A program made the position numbers and the translations under genes. From Campylobacter devanensis (GTDB lineage: Bacteria; Campylobacterota; Campylobacteria; Campylobacterales; Campylobacteraceae), in contig NZ_CP018788.1 in NCBI RefSeq assembly GCF_002139915.1, positions 1,488,001 to 1,552,000 on the forward strand: DNA of 64,000 nucleotides. The letters run 5' to 3'. Positions within the stretch are counted from its first letter, which is position 1; each line of letters starts with the position of its first letter. Shown piece after piece: positions 56,597 through 64,000 of this stretch. A model generated the notes under the pieces. That model searched no databases. It was not told the origin of the DNA and saw only the letters and a list, made by a program, of their open reading frames with translations.

Positions 56597-57859
56597 TTAT
56601 AACCCAACCGCACTTAGAGTTTGATATTTACTCATATAGACTTGAGCTTCTATCTTTCTCATAGTATCAAGCGCTACTTGAACTACAATCAATACAGATG
56701 TACCACCAAAATAGAAAGGAACTCCCATAAATTTAACCAAAACCCAAGGCAAAGTAGAGATAAGACCAAGATATATAGAACCAGTTAAGGTAAGTCTGCT
56801 AGCTACTTCATTTAAGAAGTTAGCGGTGCTTTCGCCAGGTCTAACACCAGGAATAAATCCACCTTGTCTTTTTAAATTTTCGCTTATGTCTTTTGCGTTA
56901 AATGTGATTGAAGCATAAAAATATGCAAAAAATAGAATAAACAAAAATGTTAAAATATTGAAAAAATAGCTATTTGGATTTAAAAAATCATTGATAGCTA
57001 ATATAAACTCATTTGTACTTGCTTGTAAAATTGTCCCTGGGAACATCAAAATAGCACTAGCAAAAATCGGTGGAATAACACCACTTAAATTTACTTTAAT
57101 AGGGATGTAATTCATTATTCTCTTATTTTGATTTTGCATAACAGTTTTACGAGAATATGAAATCGGCACCCTTCTTTCGCCCATCTCTACATATATTACC
57201 ACACCAACAGTAGCTAGGATAATCAAAGCAATTGCTATAACTACTAAGAAATTTAACTCGCCGGTATTGACTAGATCAATTGTTCCGCCAATAGCACTTG
57301 GAATACCGCTTACGATACCAGCAAAGATTATAAGACTGATACCATTACCAATACCTCTTTGAGTAATCTGCTCACCTATCCACATAAGCAGCATCGTGCC
57401 AGTTAGCATAGATACACAGCTAATTCCGATAAATAAATTCGTATCTATCATTATCGCACTAGATCCATCTTTGCCAGTTAGACTTTGTAATCCAATACTT
57501 ACGCCTATAGCTTGTATCACGGTAATTACTATAGTAGCATAGCGGATAATTTGCATATATTTTTGCATACCATCACGCTCTTTTTTCATCTTGCCTAAAT
57601 TTGGAAATGTAGCAGCTAAAAGCTCCATAATAATTGAAGCTGTAATATAAGGCATAATGCCTAGCGAAATAATGCTTAGACGCTCAGCAGCACCGCCGCT
57701 AAACATATTAAACATACCAAGCGCATTTGAGCTATTTGAAGTAAAAAATTCCCTAATAACATCAATATTTACACCAGGTACTGGCACATAAGCCAGCACC
57801 CTATAAGCAAACAAAAATCCAAGCGTAATTAATATCTTGTTGATTAATGCTCTGTTCAT
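56597..57859 (-). CDS. secY: Protein translocase subunit SecY
   Basis: Channel subunit of the SecYEG translocon, 420 residues, about ten membrane segments. Signatures: YVPVPGVNIDVI, LGIMPYITASIIMELLAATF with the plug region before it, GERRVPISYSRK, and the cytoplasmic loop QGGFIPGVRPGESTANFL. Start overlaps the rplO stop by one base. Confidence 0.97.
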   Translation of the reverse strand: MNRALINKILITLGFLFAYRVLAYVPVPGVNIDVIREFFTSNSSNALGMFNMFSGGAAERLSIISLGIMPYITASIIMELLAATFPNLGKMKKERDGMQKYMQIIRYATIVITVIQAIGVSIGLQSLTGKDGSSAIMIDTNLFIGISCVSMLTGTMLLMWIGEQITQRGIGNGISLIIFAGIVSGIPSAIGGTIDLVNTGELNFLVVIAIALIILATVGVVIYVEMGERRVPISYSRKTVMQNQNKRIMNYIPIKVNLSGVIPPIFASAILMFPGTILQASTNEFILAINDFLNPNSYFFNILTFLFILFFAYFYASITFNAKDISENLKRQGGFIPGVRPGESTANFLNEVASRLTLTGSIYLGLISTLPWVLVKFMGVPFYFGGTSVLIVVQVALDTMRKIEAQVYMSKYQTLSAVGL

Positions 57860-58260
57860 TAGCTATTTCCAGTTGCCTTTATATTCTCATCTTTTATTTT
57901 ACTTGCTAAATCTTTAGCACCAGCACCAATGAGCTTAACTTTTTTAATGCTGTTTGAGAATTTATGTACTGTTTTAAGAGTATCTAGCGTAATTTCGCTT
58001 AACTCTTTAATAGCAGGATTTCTATCAACGCTAATCGCATATGGTTTTTCAAATTTAGAAGTAAAGCCTACTTTTGGTAGTCTTCTTTGAAGTGGTTGTT
58101 GGCCACCTTCAAAGCCTCTTTTTTCGTTATAACCTTTTCTAGCTGTTTGACCTTTGCCACCTTTTGTAGCCGTTTTACCCCAGCCACTACCTTGACCACG
58201 ACCGATTCTTTTAGTGTTGTGAGTTGAGCCAGCAGCTTTTTGTAAATTTTCTAGTCCCAT
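57859..58260 (-). CDS. rplO: 50S ribosomal protein L15
   Basis: 133-residue protein with the glycine-rich start [20 protein letters not shown] and the [15 protein letters not shown] segment. It directly follows rpsE. The rpmD (L30) gene present here in E. coli is absent, as in other Campylobacterota. Confidence 0.97.
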   Translation of the reverse strand: MGLENLQKAAGSTHNTKRIGRGQGSGWGKTATKGGKGQTARKGYNEKRGFEGGQQPLQRRLPKVGFTSKFEKPYAISVDRNPAIKELSEITLDTLKTVHKFSNSIKKVKLIGAGAKDLASKIKDENIKATGNS

Positions 58261-58269
58261 GCTCTCTCC

Positions 58270-58713
58270 TTAACCTTTTAGCATGCTTAATGCTTTAATT
58301 GTAGCACGAACGACATTTGCAGAGTTGTTTGAACCAAGAGATTTAGTAAGTATATTTTTGATACCTGCCAACTCTACAACTGGACGAGCACCACCACCAG
58401 CGATAACTCCGGTACCTTCGCTAGCTGGTTTTAGTAGAATTCTACTTGCGTTGTATTTAACTTCGATATCGTGAGGAATTGTATTGCCTTTTAATTTGAC
58501 TTCTACAATGTTTTTAAACGCATCATCAGTAGCTTTTCTCATCGCATCTGGCACCTCTTTGGCTTTACCAAATCCAAATCCAACACGACCTTTTTTATCA
58601 CCTACAACAACAAGAGCTGTAAATCTAAATCTTCTACCGCCTTTTACAACCTTAGTAACACGACCGATATCGACGATTACTTCTTCAAATTCTTCTCTAT
58701 TATACTTTTCCAT
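58270..58713 (-). CDS. rpsE: 30S ribosomal protein S5
   Basis: 147-residue protein of the mRNA entry site. It starts [20 protein letters not shown] at the ATG 58713, six bases after AAGGA; an upstream TTG is less likely. The S5 signature [20 protein letters not shown] is present. Confidence 0.97.
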   Translation of the reverse strand: MEKYNREEFEEVIVDIGRVTKVVKGGRRFRFTALVVVGDKKGRVGFGFGKAKEVPDAMRKATDDAFKNIVEVKLKGNTIPHDIEVKYNASRILLKPASEGTGVIAGGGARPVVELAGIKNILTKSLGSNNSANVVRATIKALSMLKG

Positions 58714-58727
58714 CAACAATCCTTGCG

Positions 58728-59084
58728 TTATAGCTTAATGCCATTTTCTCTTAGAGCTTCAGCAAATGCTGCAACTACACCATGATAAAGATAGCCATTT
58801 CTATCAAATACCGCTTCTTTAATTCCAGCTTTTTCTAGTTTTGCAGCAATATCTTTAGCTAGCACTGCTGCACCGGCTTTATTTGCTTTTATGCCTAGTT
58901 TTCTACCATCACTAGCACAAAGCGTAGTAGCATTGATATCTTCTATCGCTTGGACATATAGAGTTCTATTAGATTTGAATATAGAAATTCTAGGGCAAGA
59001 CGCAGTACCGCTAATTTTAGCTCTTATTCTTCTTTTTCTCTTAATTCTTAGAGATAATTTTCTTTTTAATACATTTGCTACCAT
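58728..59084 (-). CDS. rplR: 50S ribosomal protein L18
   Basis: 118-residue 5S rRNA-binding protein. It has the basic N-terminus [20 protein letters not shown], the [18 protein letters not shown] core and the C-terminal [20 protein letters not shown]. Confidence 0.97.
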   Translation of the reverse strand: MVANVLKRKLSLRIKRKRRIRAKISGTASCPRISIFKSNRTLYVQAIEDINATTLCASDGRKLGIKANKAGAAVLAKDIAAKLEKAGIKEAVFDRNGYLYHGVVAAFAEALRENGIKL

Positions 59085-59093
59085 TGCTTACCC

Positions 59094-59630
59094 TTATTTC
59101 TTAGATGTTTTACCGGCTTTGCGGATTATGCGCTCTTCAACATATTTGACACCTTTGCCTTTGTAAGGTTCTGGTGGTCTAAAGCCTCTTACTTCAGCTG
59201 CTACTTGGCCTACTACTTGTTTATCGCTACCTTTAATTGTAATAATGTTTTTCTCAACACTTACTTCTACACCTTCAGGAAGCTCATAATTAATAGGGTG
59301 AGAAAAGCCTAATGCTAACTCTAATACTTTACCTTTTGCCGCAGCTTTATAACCAACACCATTGATCTCTAACTGTCTAGTAAATCCAGCAGTTAAGCCA
59401 ATTACTATATTATTAGCCAAAGCACGATATGTACCCCAGTAGGCTCTGCTTTGTCTATCATCGCCCTTGCTAGCAAAAGTGATAAGACCATCTTTAACTT
59501 CTACATTGACATTACCTTTAGTGTCTAGTTCTTTAGTAGCGTTGCCCTTTTTAAACACTAAAACTGCACCATTTAAACTAACATCTAAACCGCTTGGGAT
59601 AGATATTGGCTGTTTTCCAATTCTTGACAT
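59094..59630 (-). CDS. rplF: 50S ribosomal protein L6
   Basis: 178-residue two-domain protein near the factor-binding site. It starts [20 protein letters not shown] and ends with the signature [20 protein letters not shown]. It has its own AAGGA site and is separated from rpsH by a 103-bp gap containing a terminator-like hairpin, unlike the other tightly packed genes here. Confidence 0.97.
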   Translation of the reverse strand: MSRIGKQPISIPSGLDVSLNGAVLVFKKGNATKELDTKGNVNVEVKDGLITFASKGDDRQSRAYWGTYRALANNIVIGLTAGFTRQLEINGVGYKAAAKGKVLELALGFSHPINYELPEGVEVSVEKNIITIKGSDKQVVGQVAAEVRGFRPPEPYKGKGVKYVEERIIRKAGKTSKK

Positions 59631-59690
59631 ATTTTTCCTTTTTACTTGTCTAGGGTATTTCTACGCTATGCGAATGGATACCCAATACCA

Positions 59691-59726
59691 TAAAAAGATT
59701 AGCCTTTCAAATTTAAAAAGGCTAAT
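59691..59726 (-). terminator. Terminator-like hairpin between rpsH and rplF
   Basis: Ten-bp stem ATTAGCCTTT/AAAGGCTAAT with a 9-nt loop, followed on the minus strand by CTTTTTA. It begins 8 bp after the rpsH stop. Just downstream (59644-59685) a second pairing, GGGTAT/ATACCC, encloses a small hairpin before the rplF ribosome site. Confidence 0.7.
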
Positions 59727-59733
59727 TCCACTC

Positions 59734-60129
59734 TTACCAAACTGTACAAAGCACCTCACCGCCAACACCAGCTTTATGTGCTTCATCATTGCTTAAAACA
59801 CCTTTGCTTGTGCTAACGATAATTGTCCCATAACCATTTTTAAATCTTTTAATCTCGTCTTTGCCTTGATAAACTCTACGGCCTGGTTTTGAAACTCTTT
59901 TTAGCTCATTGATAACACTTCTACCACGCTCGTCATATTTTAAAACTACATTAATGAATTTTTTATTATTCTCTTCAATAACATTGTAGCTTTCAATATA
60001 ACCTTTTTGTGCTAGAATTTTTAAAGTCGCCTCAACAACATTTGAGTGTAGAAGTTGAGTAGTCTCTAATCTTCTCATAGCCGCATTTCTAATGCGTGTT
60101 AATCCATCTGAAATTAAATCATTTATCAT
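59734..60129 (-). CDS. rpsH: 30S ribosomal protein S8
   Basis: 131-residue primary 16S rRNA-binding protein and spc-operon translational regulator in E. coli. It starts [20 protein letters not shown] and ends [22 protein letters not shown]. Confidence 0.97.
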   Translation of the reverse strand: MINDLISDGLTRIRNAAMRRLETTQLLHSNVVEATLKILAQKGYIESYNVIEENNKKFINVVLKYDERGRSVINELKRVSKPGRRVYQGKDEIKRFKNGYGTIIVSTSKGVLSNDEAHKAGVGGEVLCTVW

Positions 60130-60139
60130 CTTGCTTCCC

Positions 60140-60325
60140 TTACCAACTTGCTTTTTTAAGACCTGGTATTAGTCCTTCGTTAGCCATTTTTCTTAGGCAC
60201 ACACGGCAAATTCCAAAATCTTTATAAACAGAGTGTGGGCGACCACAAATTTGACATCTAGTGTATCCACGCACGCTAAATTTAGGTTTGCGTGCTGCTT
60301 TTGCTATCATTGATTTTTTTGCCAT
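60140..60325 (-). CDS. rpsN: 30S ribosomal protein S14 (zinc type)
   Basis: 61-residue form with two CxxC pairs (CQIC and CRVC) binding zinc, starting [18 protein letters not shown]. The frame is open further upstream into rplE, but this ATG has a good ribosome site and gives the standard length. Confidence 0.96.
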   Translation of the reverse strand: MAKKSMIAKAARKPKFSVRGYTRCQICGRPHSVYKDFGICRVCLRKMANEGLIPGLKKASW

Positions 60326-60326
60326 A

Positions 60327-60869
60327 TTACTTTCCTTTTGCAAATGGAATGCCAAAGAGTTCAAGTAGCTTGAACGCTTGTTTGTCATCGTTAGTTGTTG
60401 TAACTATAGTTATATTCATACCATGTGTTCTTAGAATTTGATCAAATACAACTTCTGGAAACATTAGTTGTTCATTTAAACCAAAGTTATAATTACCACG
60501 ACCATCAAATCCATCTCTAGGCAAACCACGGAAGTCTTTTACCCTAGGAAGTGCGATGCTAATTAGTTTATCTAAGAATGCATACATTTGCTCTTTTCTT
60601 AGAGTTACTTTTATACCCACTGGGAAGCCTTCTCTTACTTTAAAGCCAGCAACTGATTTTTTAGCATTTGTAACAACTGCTTTTTGACCGGCTATTAAAG
60701 ATATTGTATCAGCCATATTTTGAAGCAATTTTTGATCCTTAGCACCCTCGCCAGCTCCGACGCTAATCACAATTTTTTCAATCGCTGGAATAAGCATAGG
60801 ATTTTTGATATCAAATTCTTTAACCAAAGCCGGTTTAATACTCTCTGCGTATTTAGTTTTTAATCTCAT
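60327..60869 (-). CDS. rplE: 50S ribosomal protein L5
   Basis: 180-residue 5S rRNA-binding protein. Signatures: [33 protein letters not shown] and [20 protein letters not shown]. Its end is 1 bp from rpsN and its start 2 bp from rplX. Confidence 0.97.
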   Translation of the reverse strand: MRLKTKYAESIKPALVKEFDIKNPMLIPAIEKIVISVGAGEGAKDQKLLQNMADTISLIAGQKAVVTNAKKSVAGFKVREGFPVGIKVTLRKEQMYAFLDKLISIALPRVKDFRGLPRDGFDGRGNYNFGLNEQLMFPEVVFDQILRTHGMNITIVTTTNDDKQAFKLLELFGIPFAKGK

Positions 60870-60871
60870 AC

Positions 60872-61105
60872 TTAGCCCTCAACTTTGCTTACATTTGAAA
60901 TATCAATAGGCATCTCTTTGCTTATAAAGCCACCATTTGGATTTTTCTCGCTTGGTTTTACAGCTTTTTTAGCAACTTTTACACCCTCTACTATCACTTG
61001 ACCTTTTTTAGGAAGCACTGCTAAAACTTTAGCAACTTTGCCTTTATCATCACCTGCGATTACTTTTACTTCATCGCCTTTTTTGATTTTATATTTTACT
61101 GCCAT
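60872..61105 (-). CDS. rplX: 50S ribosomal protein L24
   Basis: 77-residue KOW-domain protein, an assembly initiator of the large subunit. [20 protein letters not shown] is the KOW motif. One-base overlap with rplN. Confidence 0.97.
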   Translation of the reverse strand: MAVKYKIKKGDEVKVIAGDDKGKVAKVLAVLPKKGQVIVEGVKVAKKAVKPSEKNPNGGFISKEMPIDISNVSKVEG

Positions 61106-61473
61106 TATAGAACCTCCGGTGCAAGAGATACGATTTTCATAAAATTCGCATATCTTACTTCTCTACCCACTGGGCCAAATATACGAGTACCTACTGGCTC
61201 TCTTTTGTTATCAAGTATAACAGCAGCATTTTCATCAAATCTAATTAAAGATCCATTATCTCTTTGAACCTCTTTTTTAGTCCTTACTACTACTGCTTTT
61301 ACCACTTGACCTTTTTTAATTTTGCCATTTGGTAGAGCTTTCTTAACTGAGCAAACGATAACATCACCTAGGCTTGCATATCGTCTTTTGCTACCACCTA
61401 AAACTTTTATACACATTAACTCTTTTGCGCCACTATTATCTGCTACTGCTAGTCTTGTAAAACTTTGTATCAT
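61105..61473 (-). CDS. rplN: 50S ribosomal protein L14
   Basis: 122-residue protein at the subunit interface. It starts [20 protein letters not shown] and contains the family signature [20 protein letters not shown]. It overlaps rpsQ by one base. Confidence 0.97.
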   Translation of the reverse strand: MIQSFTRLAVADNSGAKELMCIKVLGGSKRRYASLGDVIVCSVKKALPNGKIKKGQVVKAVVVRTKKEVQRDNGSLIRFDENAAVILDNKREPVGTRIFGPVGREVRYANFMKIVSLAPEVL

Positions 61474-61730
61474 TATTCAACTCCTGTTTTCAAAACTGAT
61501 TGTAAGCGGAATTTTTTTCTAGCGCTTAGCGGTCTGCACTCAACAGCTGATATAGTATCTCCCACTTTTAGCTCATTTTTCTCATCATGAACTAGATACT
61601 TTTTAAAGCGTTTTACGAATTTATGATATCTTGGGTGCATAACTCTTCTTTCAACTAATATAGTTGCAGTTTTATTCCCAGCTATCGCTACTACGACACC
61701 TTGAATTTCTCTTTTCATTTCTACTGCCAT
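61473..61730 (-). CDS. rpsQ: 30S ribosomal protein S17
   Basis: 85-residue OB-fold 16S rRNA-binding protein. [20 protein letters not shown] and the C-terminal [20 protein letters not shown] are typical. Of two adjacent ATGs, the second (61730) has better spacing from GGGG. Confidence 0.96.
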   Translation of the reverse strand: MAVEMKREIQGVVVAIAGNKTATILVERRVMHPRYHKFVKRFKKYLVHDEKNELKVGDTISAVECRPLSARKKFRLQSVLKTGVE

Positions 61731-61740
61731 CATTTACCCC

Positions 61741-61926
61741 TTACTTCGCAGCACTAATTGCAGTATTGATCCTAGCGATATCTTTTTTAGCTTCACGGAT
61801 CTCATTTGGGTTAGTTAGCTGCATAGTTTTTAGCTTTTGTCTAAGTGTAAATAAAAGCACCTTTTTCTCTTTTAACAAAGCGTTAAGTTCGCTTAAATTT
61901 TTTCCACTTATATCAGTATATTTCAT
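61741..61926 (-). CDS. rpmC: 50S ribosomal protein L29
   Basis: 61-residue two-helix protein by the exit tunnel. It starts [20 protein letters not shown]. It overlaps rplP by 14 bp and ends 10 bp before rpsQ. Confidence 0.96.
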   Translation of the reverse strand: MKYTDISGKNLSELNALLKEKKVLLFTLRQKLKTMQLTNPNEIREAKKDIARINTAISAAK

Positions 61927-62338
61927 TTTCGCTCTCTCTTGTTACAAACTTAGTTTTAAATGGTAGTTTGTGCATAGCTAATGTCAGAGCCTCTCTAGCA
62001 AGCTCTTCAGATACTCCAGCCATTTCAAATATTATTCTACCTGGTTTAATATTCATAACCCACTCTTCAACACCACCTTTACCTTTACCCATACGAGTTT
62101 CTAATGGTTTTTTGGTTATTGGTTTATCTGGAAATACTCTAATCCAAGTTTTAGCCTGTCTTTTAACATGACGAGTATATGCTTGACGAGCAGATTCTAT
62201 TTGACGAGAGTTGATTCTACCAGCTTCTACAGCCTTTAATCCAAATTCGCCAAGTGCTAGAGCTGTACCACGAGTTGCGTAGCCACGATTGCGGCCTTTC
62301 ATCATTTTACGATATTTCGTTCTTTTTGGTAATAACAT
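61913..62338 (-). CDS. rplP: 50S ribosomal protein L16
   Basis: 141-residue A-site/central protuberance protein. It starts [40 protein letters not shown] is the second signature. One-base overlap with rpsC. Confidence 0.97.
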   Translation of the reverse strand: MLLPKRTKYRKMMKGRNRGYATRGTALALGEFGLKAVEAGRINSRQIESARQAYTRHVKRQAKTWIRVFPDKPITKKPLETRMGKGKGGVEEWVMNIKPGRIIFEMAGVSEELAREALTLAMHKLPFKTKFVTRESENEIY

Positions 62339-63036
62339 TATTTACCCCTTCTAGCGCGTTTTGCTTTTTTAGGAGCTGTCTCTTCGCTCTTTTGCTCTTG
62401 GATACCTTTTTGAAGTACTTCACCTTTAAATATCCATACTTTGACACCTATATTGCCATAAGTTGTGTGAGCTTCAGCAAAACCATAGTCTATTCTAGCT
62501 CTTAAAGTATGCAAAGGCACACGACCTTCAAGATACCACTCTGTTCTAGCCATTTCAGCACCGCCTAAGCGACCTGCTACGCTTACTTTAATACCTTTGG
62601 CACCAGCTTTTTGAGCACCTTGGATTACTTTTTTCATAGCACGGCGGAATGCCACACGACGCTCAAGTTGCATCGCTACATTTTCAGCTGCTAATTGAGC
62701 TGAGCTTCCTGCTTTACGCTCTTCTTTGATATTGATAGCTACATCTTTATTGACTAATTTAGCAACTTCTAGTCTTAAATTTTCTACTTCGCCACCTTTT
62801 TTGCCGATGATGATACCAGGACGAGCCGCAACTACTGTAACTCTTAGTTTTTTAGCTGTTCTTTCAACTAAAATTTGGCTAACACCAGCGTAATATAGCT
62901 TAGCTTTTAGGAATTTTCTTATTTTATAGTCTTCGCCTATGTTTTCTGGAAGAGTTGCTTTTGATGGAAACCATCTAGACTCCCAGTTTCTGTTTATACC
63001 TAGTCTAAGACCTATTGGATTAACTTTTTGTCCCAT
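62338..63036 (-). CDS. rpsC: 30S ribosomal protein S3
   Basis: 232-residue mRNA-entry protein. A KH domain is visible in [20 protein letters not shown], and the C-terminal domain has [10 protein letters not shown]-like [20 protein letters not shown]. The tail is basic ([10 protein letters not shown]). Confidence 0.97.
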   Translation of the reverse strand: MGQKVNPIGLRLGINRNWESRWFPSKATLPENIGEDYKIRKFLKAKLYYAGVSQILVERTAKKLRVTVVAARPGIIIGKKGGEVENLRLEVAKLVNKDVAINIKEERKAGSSAQLAAENVAMQLERRVAFRRAMKKVIQGAQKAGAKGIKVSVAGRLGGAEMARTEWYLEGRVPLHTLRARIDYGFAEAHTTYGNIGVKVWIFKGEVLQKGIQEQKSEETAPKKAKRARRGK

Positions 63037-63037
63037 T

Positions 63038-63376
63038 TTATGCTTCCTTCTCTGTTTTTGCTGGTCTAGCTACTTCTACTAAGATATGGCTAGTAGGTTT
63101 GCGAATTCTACTTGCGCTTCCTCTTGCTCTTGGGCGGAATCTTTTTAAGACAGGACCTGCATCTACTCTACAACTTTTCACAACTACCTCTTCAGGCTCA
63201 AATCCGCCATTAGCTACAGCCGAGCTGATAGCATTTGCGATATATTTTGCGCCACGATTTGGCATAAAGCTAAGGCTAGCTAATGCTAATTCAGCATTCA
63301 TGCCTTGAACTTCATCAGCTATTAATCTAGCTTTTGTTGGAGATAGTCTGATGAATTTAATAATCGCTCTACTCAT
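63038..63376 (-). CDS. rplV: 50S ribosomal protein L22
   Basis: 112-residue protein lining the exit tunnel. [20 protein letters not shown] at the start and the tunnel loop [20 protein letters not shown]. The loop is where macrolide-resistance changes are known in other bacteria; it is complete here. Confidence 0.97.
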   Translation of the reverse strand: MSRAIIKFIRLSPTKARLIADEVQGMNAELALASLSFMPNRGAKYIANAISSAVANGGFEPEEVVVKSCRVDAGPVLKRFRPRARGSASRIRKPTSHILVEVARPAKTEKEA

Positions 63377-63385
63377 AACTTCCCC

Positions 63386-63667
63386 TTATTTACCTATTTT
63401 TTTCTGAACAGAGCCTTTGTGACCCTTAAATGTTCTTGTTGGAGCGAATTCGCCTAGCTTGTAACCTATATGATTTTCTGTTATATATACAGGGATAAAG
63501 CTTTTGCCATTATGCACATTAAATGTCAAACCTATCATTTCAGGTGTAATTGTACTTCTTCTTGACCAAGTTTTGATTGGTTTATTATCATTAGCAGCTT
63601 TTGCAGCGATGACTTTTTTCATTACATGGTCATCTACAAAAGGACCTTTTTTTAGCGATCTAGCCAT
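63386..63667 (-). CDS. rpsS: 30S ribosomal protein S19
   Basis: 93-residue 30S head protein. [20 protein letters not shown] at the start and [20 protein letters not shown] followed by the basic [14 protein letters not shown]. Confidence 0.97.
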   Translation of the reverse strand: MARSLKKGPFVDDHVMKKVIAAKAANDNKPIKTWSRRSTITPEMIGLTFNVHNGKSFIPVYITENHIGYKLGEFAPTRTFKGHKGSVQKKIGK

Positions 63668-63669
63668 CG

Positions 63670-64000
63670 TTATTTACCCTTTCTTCTAGAAATTATAAGT
63701 CTATCACTAGCTTTTTTACGGCGAGTTTTAGCACCTTTAGTTGGTTTGCCCCATGGAGTAACTGGGTGGCGACCCGAATTTTTCTTACCTTCACCACCGC
63801 CGTGTGGGTGATCTACTGGGTTCATCGCACTACCTCTAGTTTGTGGGCGGATACCTCTATAGCGATTGCGACCTGCTTTACCTATAGTTACATTTGCCCA
63901 ATCTTCATTACCAACTACGCCAACTGTAGCCATACATTCAGCTAGTACTTGTCTCATTTCACCGCTTGGAAGTCTTAGGATTACATATTTTTCTTCTTTA
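63670..64000 (-). CDS. rplB: 50S ribosomal protein L2, C-terminal part (cut by window edge)
   Basis: The frame is open to the right edge, so the gene continues beyond the window; the ATG at 63957 is internal. The ~109 residues present include [20 protein letters not shown] and the peptidyl-transferase-proximal [15 protein letters not shown]. Completes the visible S10-operon order rplB-rpsS-rplV-rpsC-rplP-rpmC-rpsQ. Confidence 0.97.

Overview
This AT-rich window is chromosomal DNA from a Campylobacter. The evidence is the codon usage, the heptose/LOS gene order, cmeABC next to ccoG and rpsU, a sigma28-type flagellin promoter, pseudaminic acid gene pseH, and an S10-spc-alpha ribosomal cluster with no rpmD (L30). 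The gene content looks more like the fetus/hyointestinalis/lanienae side of the genus than C. jejuni, but I cannot name the species from sequence alone.

Layout. 1-2.3 kb: end of dapF, a menaquinone (futalosine pathway) gene, fliQ and murB. 2.4-3.4 kb: a 5'-truncated, internally deleted flagellin copy. 3.5-12.2 kb: a cytochrome c, the ADP-heptose genes (gmhB-hldD-hldE-gmhA) and, on the opposite strand, an LOS core block (waaF, two glycosyltransferases, a lipid A acyltransferase, waaC). 12.3-15.7 kb: a 3'-5' exonuclease, an exported ATP-dependent DNA ligase, a small exported protein, pseH and galE. 15.9-16.5 kb: sodB. 16.6-23.6 kb: an accessory region made from a broken type III restriction-modification locus. 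Remnants of mod and res lie in their original order, but are interrupted by a Doc toxin/antitoxin pair, a large subtilisin-type autotransporter with an Asn/Ser/Gly/Gln repeat tract, and an unrecognised acetyltransferase-like reading frame with no normal start codon. 23.6-27.3 kb: pcm, a nitrilase-family hydrolase, nrdB and a nicotinamide phosphoribosyltransferase. 27.5-29.2 kb: the complete flagellin gene. 29.6-38.5 kb: a CorC/HlyC-type membrane protein, the CmeABC efflux pump (without cmeR), ccoG and rpsU. 38.5-45.9 kb: tRNA-Ser(GGA), moaC, a DUF493-type protein, tkt, ispA, a PDZ protein, a YbaB-family protein, panD, murE and a hypothetical. 46-50.3 kb: an Nfu-type Fe-S scaffold bracketed by an autotransporter 3'-end remnant and a full autotransporter whose signal peptide contains a poly-G tract (nine G, out of frame here), then a decayed 5'-nucleotidase. 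50.4-64 kb: ribosomal proteins, rpoA, secY, map and infA, interrupted between infA and rpmJ by a Crp/Fnr-type regulator and a hybrid cluster protein gene.

How it fits together. Several genes build and vary the cell surface: LOS core synthesis, flagellin and its pseudaminic acid glycosylation, and two autotransporters. The most informative signals are the out-of-frame poly-G autotransporter, the dispersed type III R-M remnants, the second flagellin locus, the absence of cmeR, an intrinsic terminator inside the spc operon between rpsH and rplF, and the hcp islet inside the ribosomal cluster.
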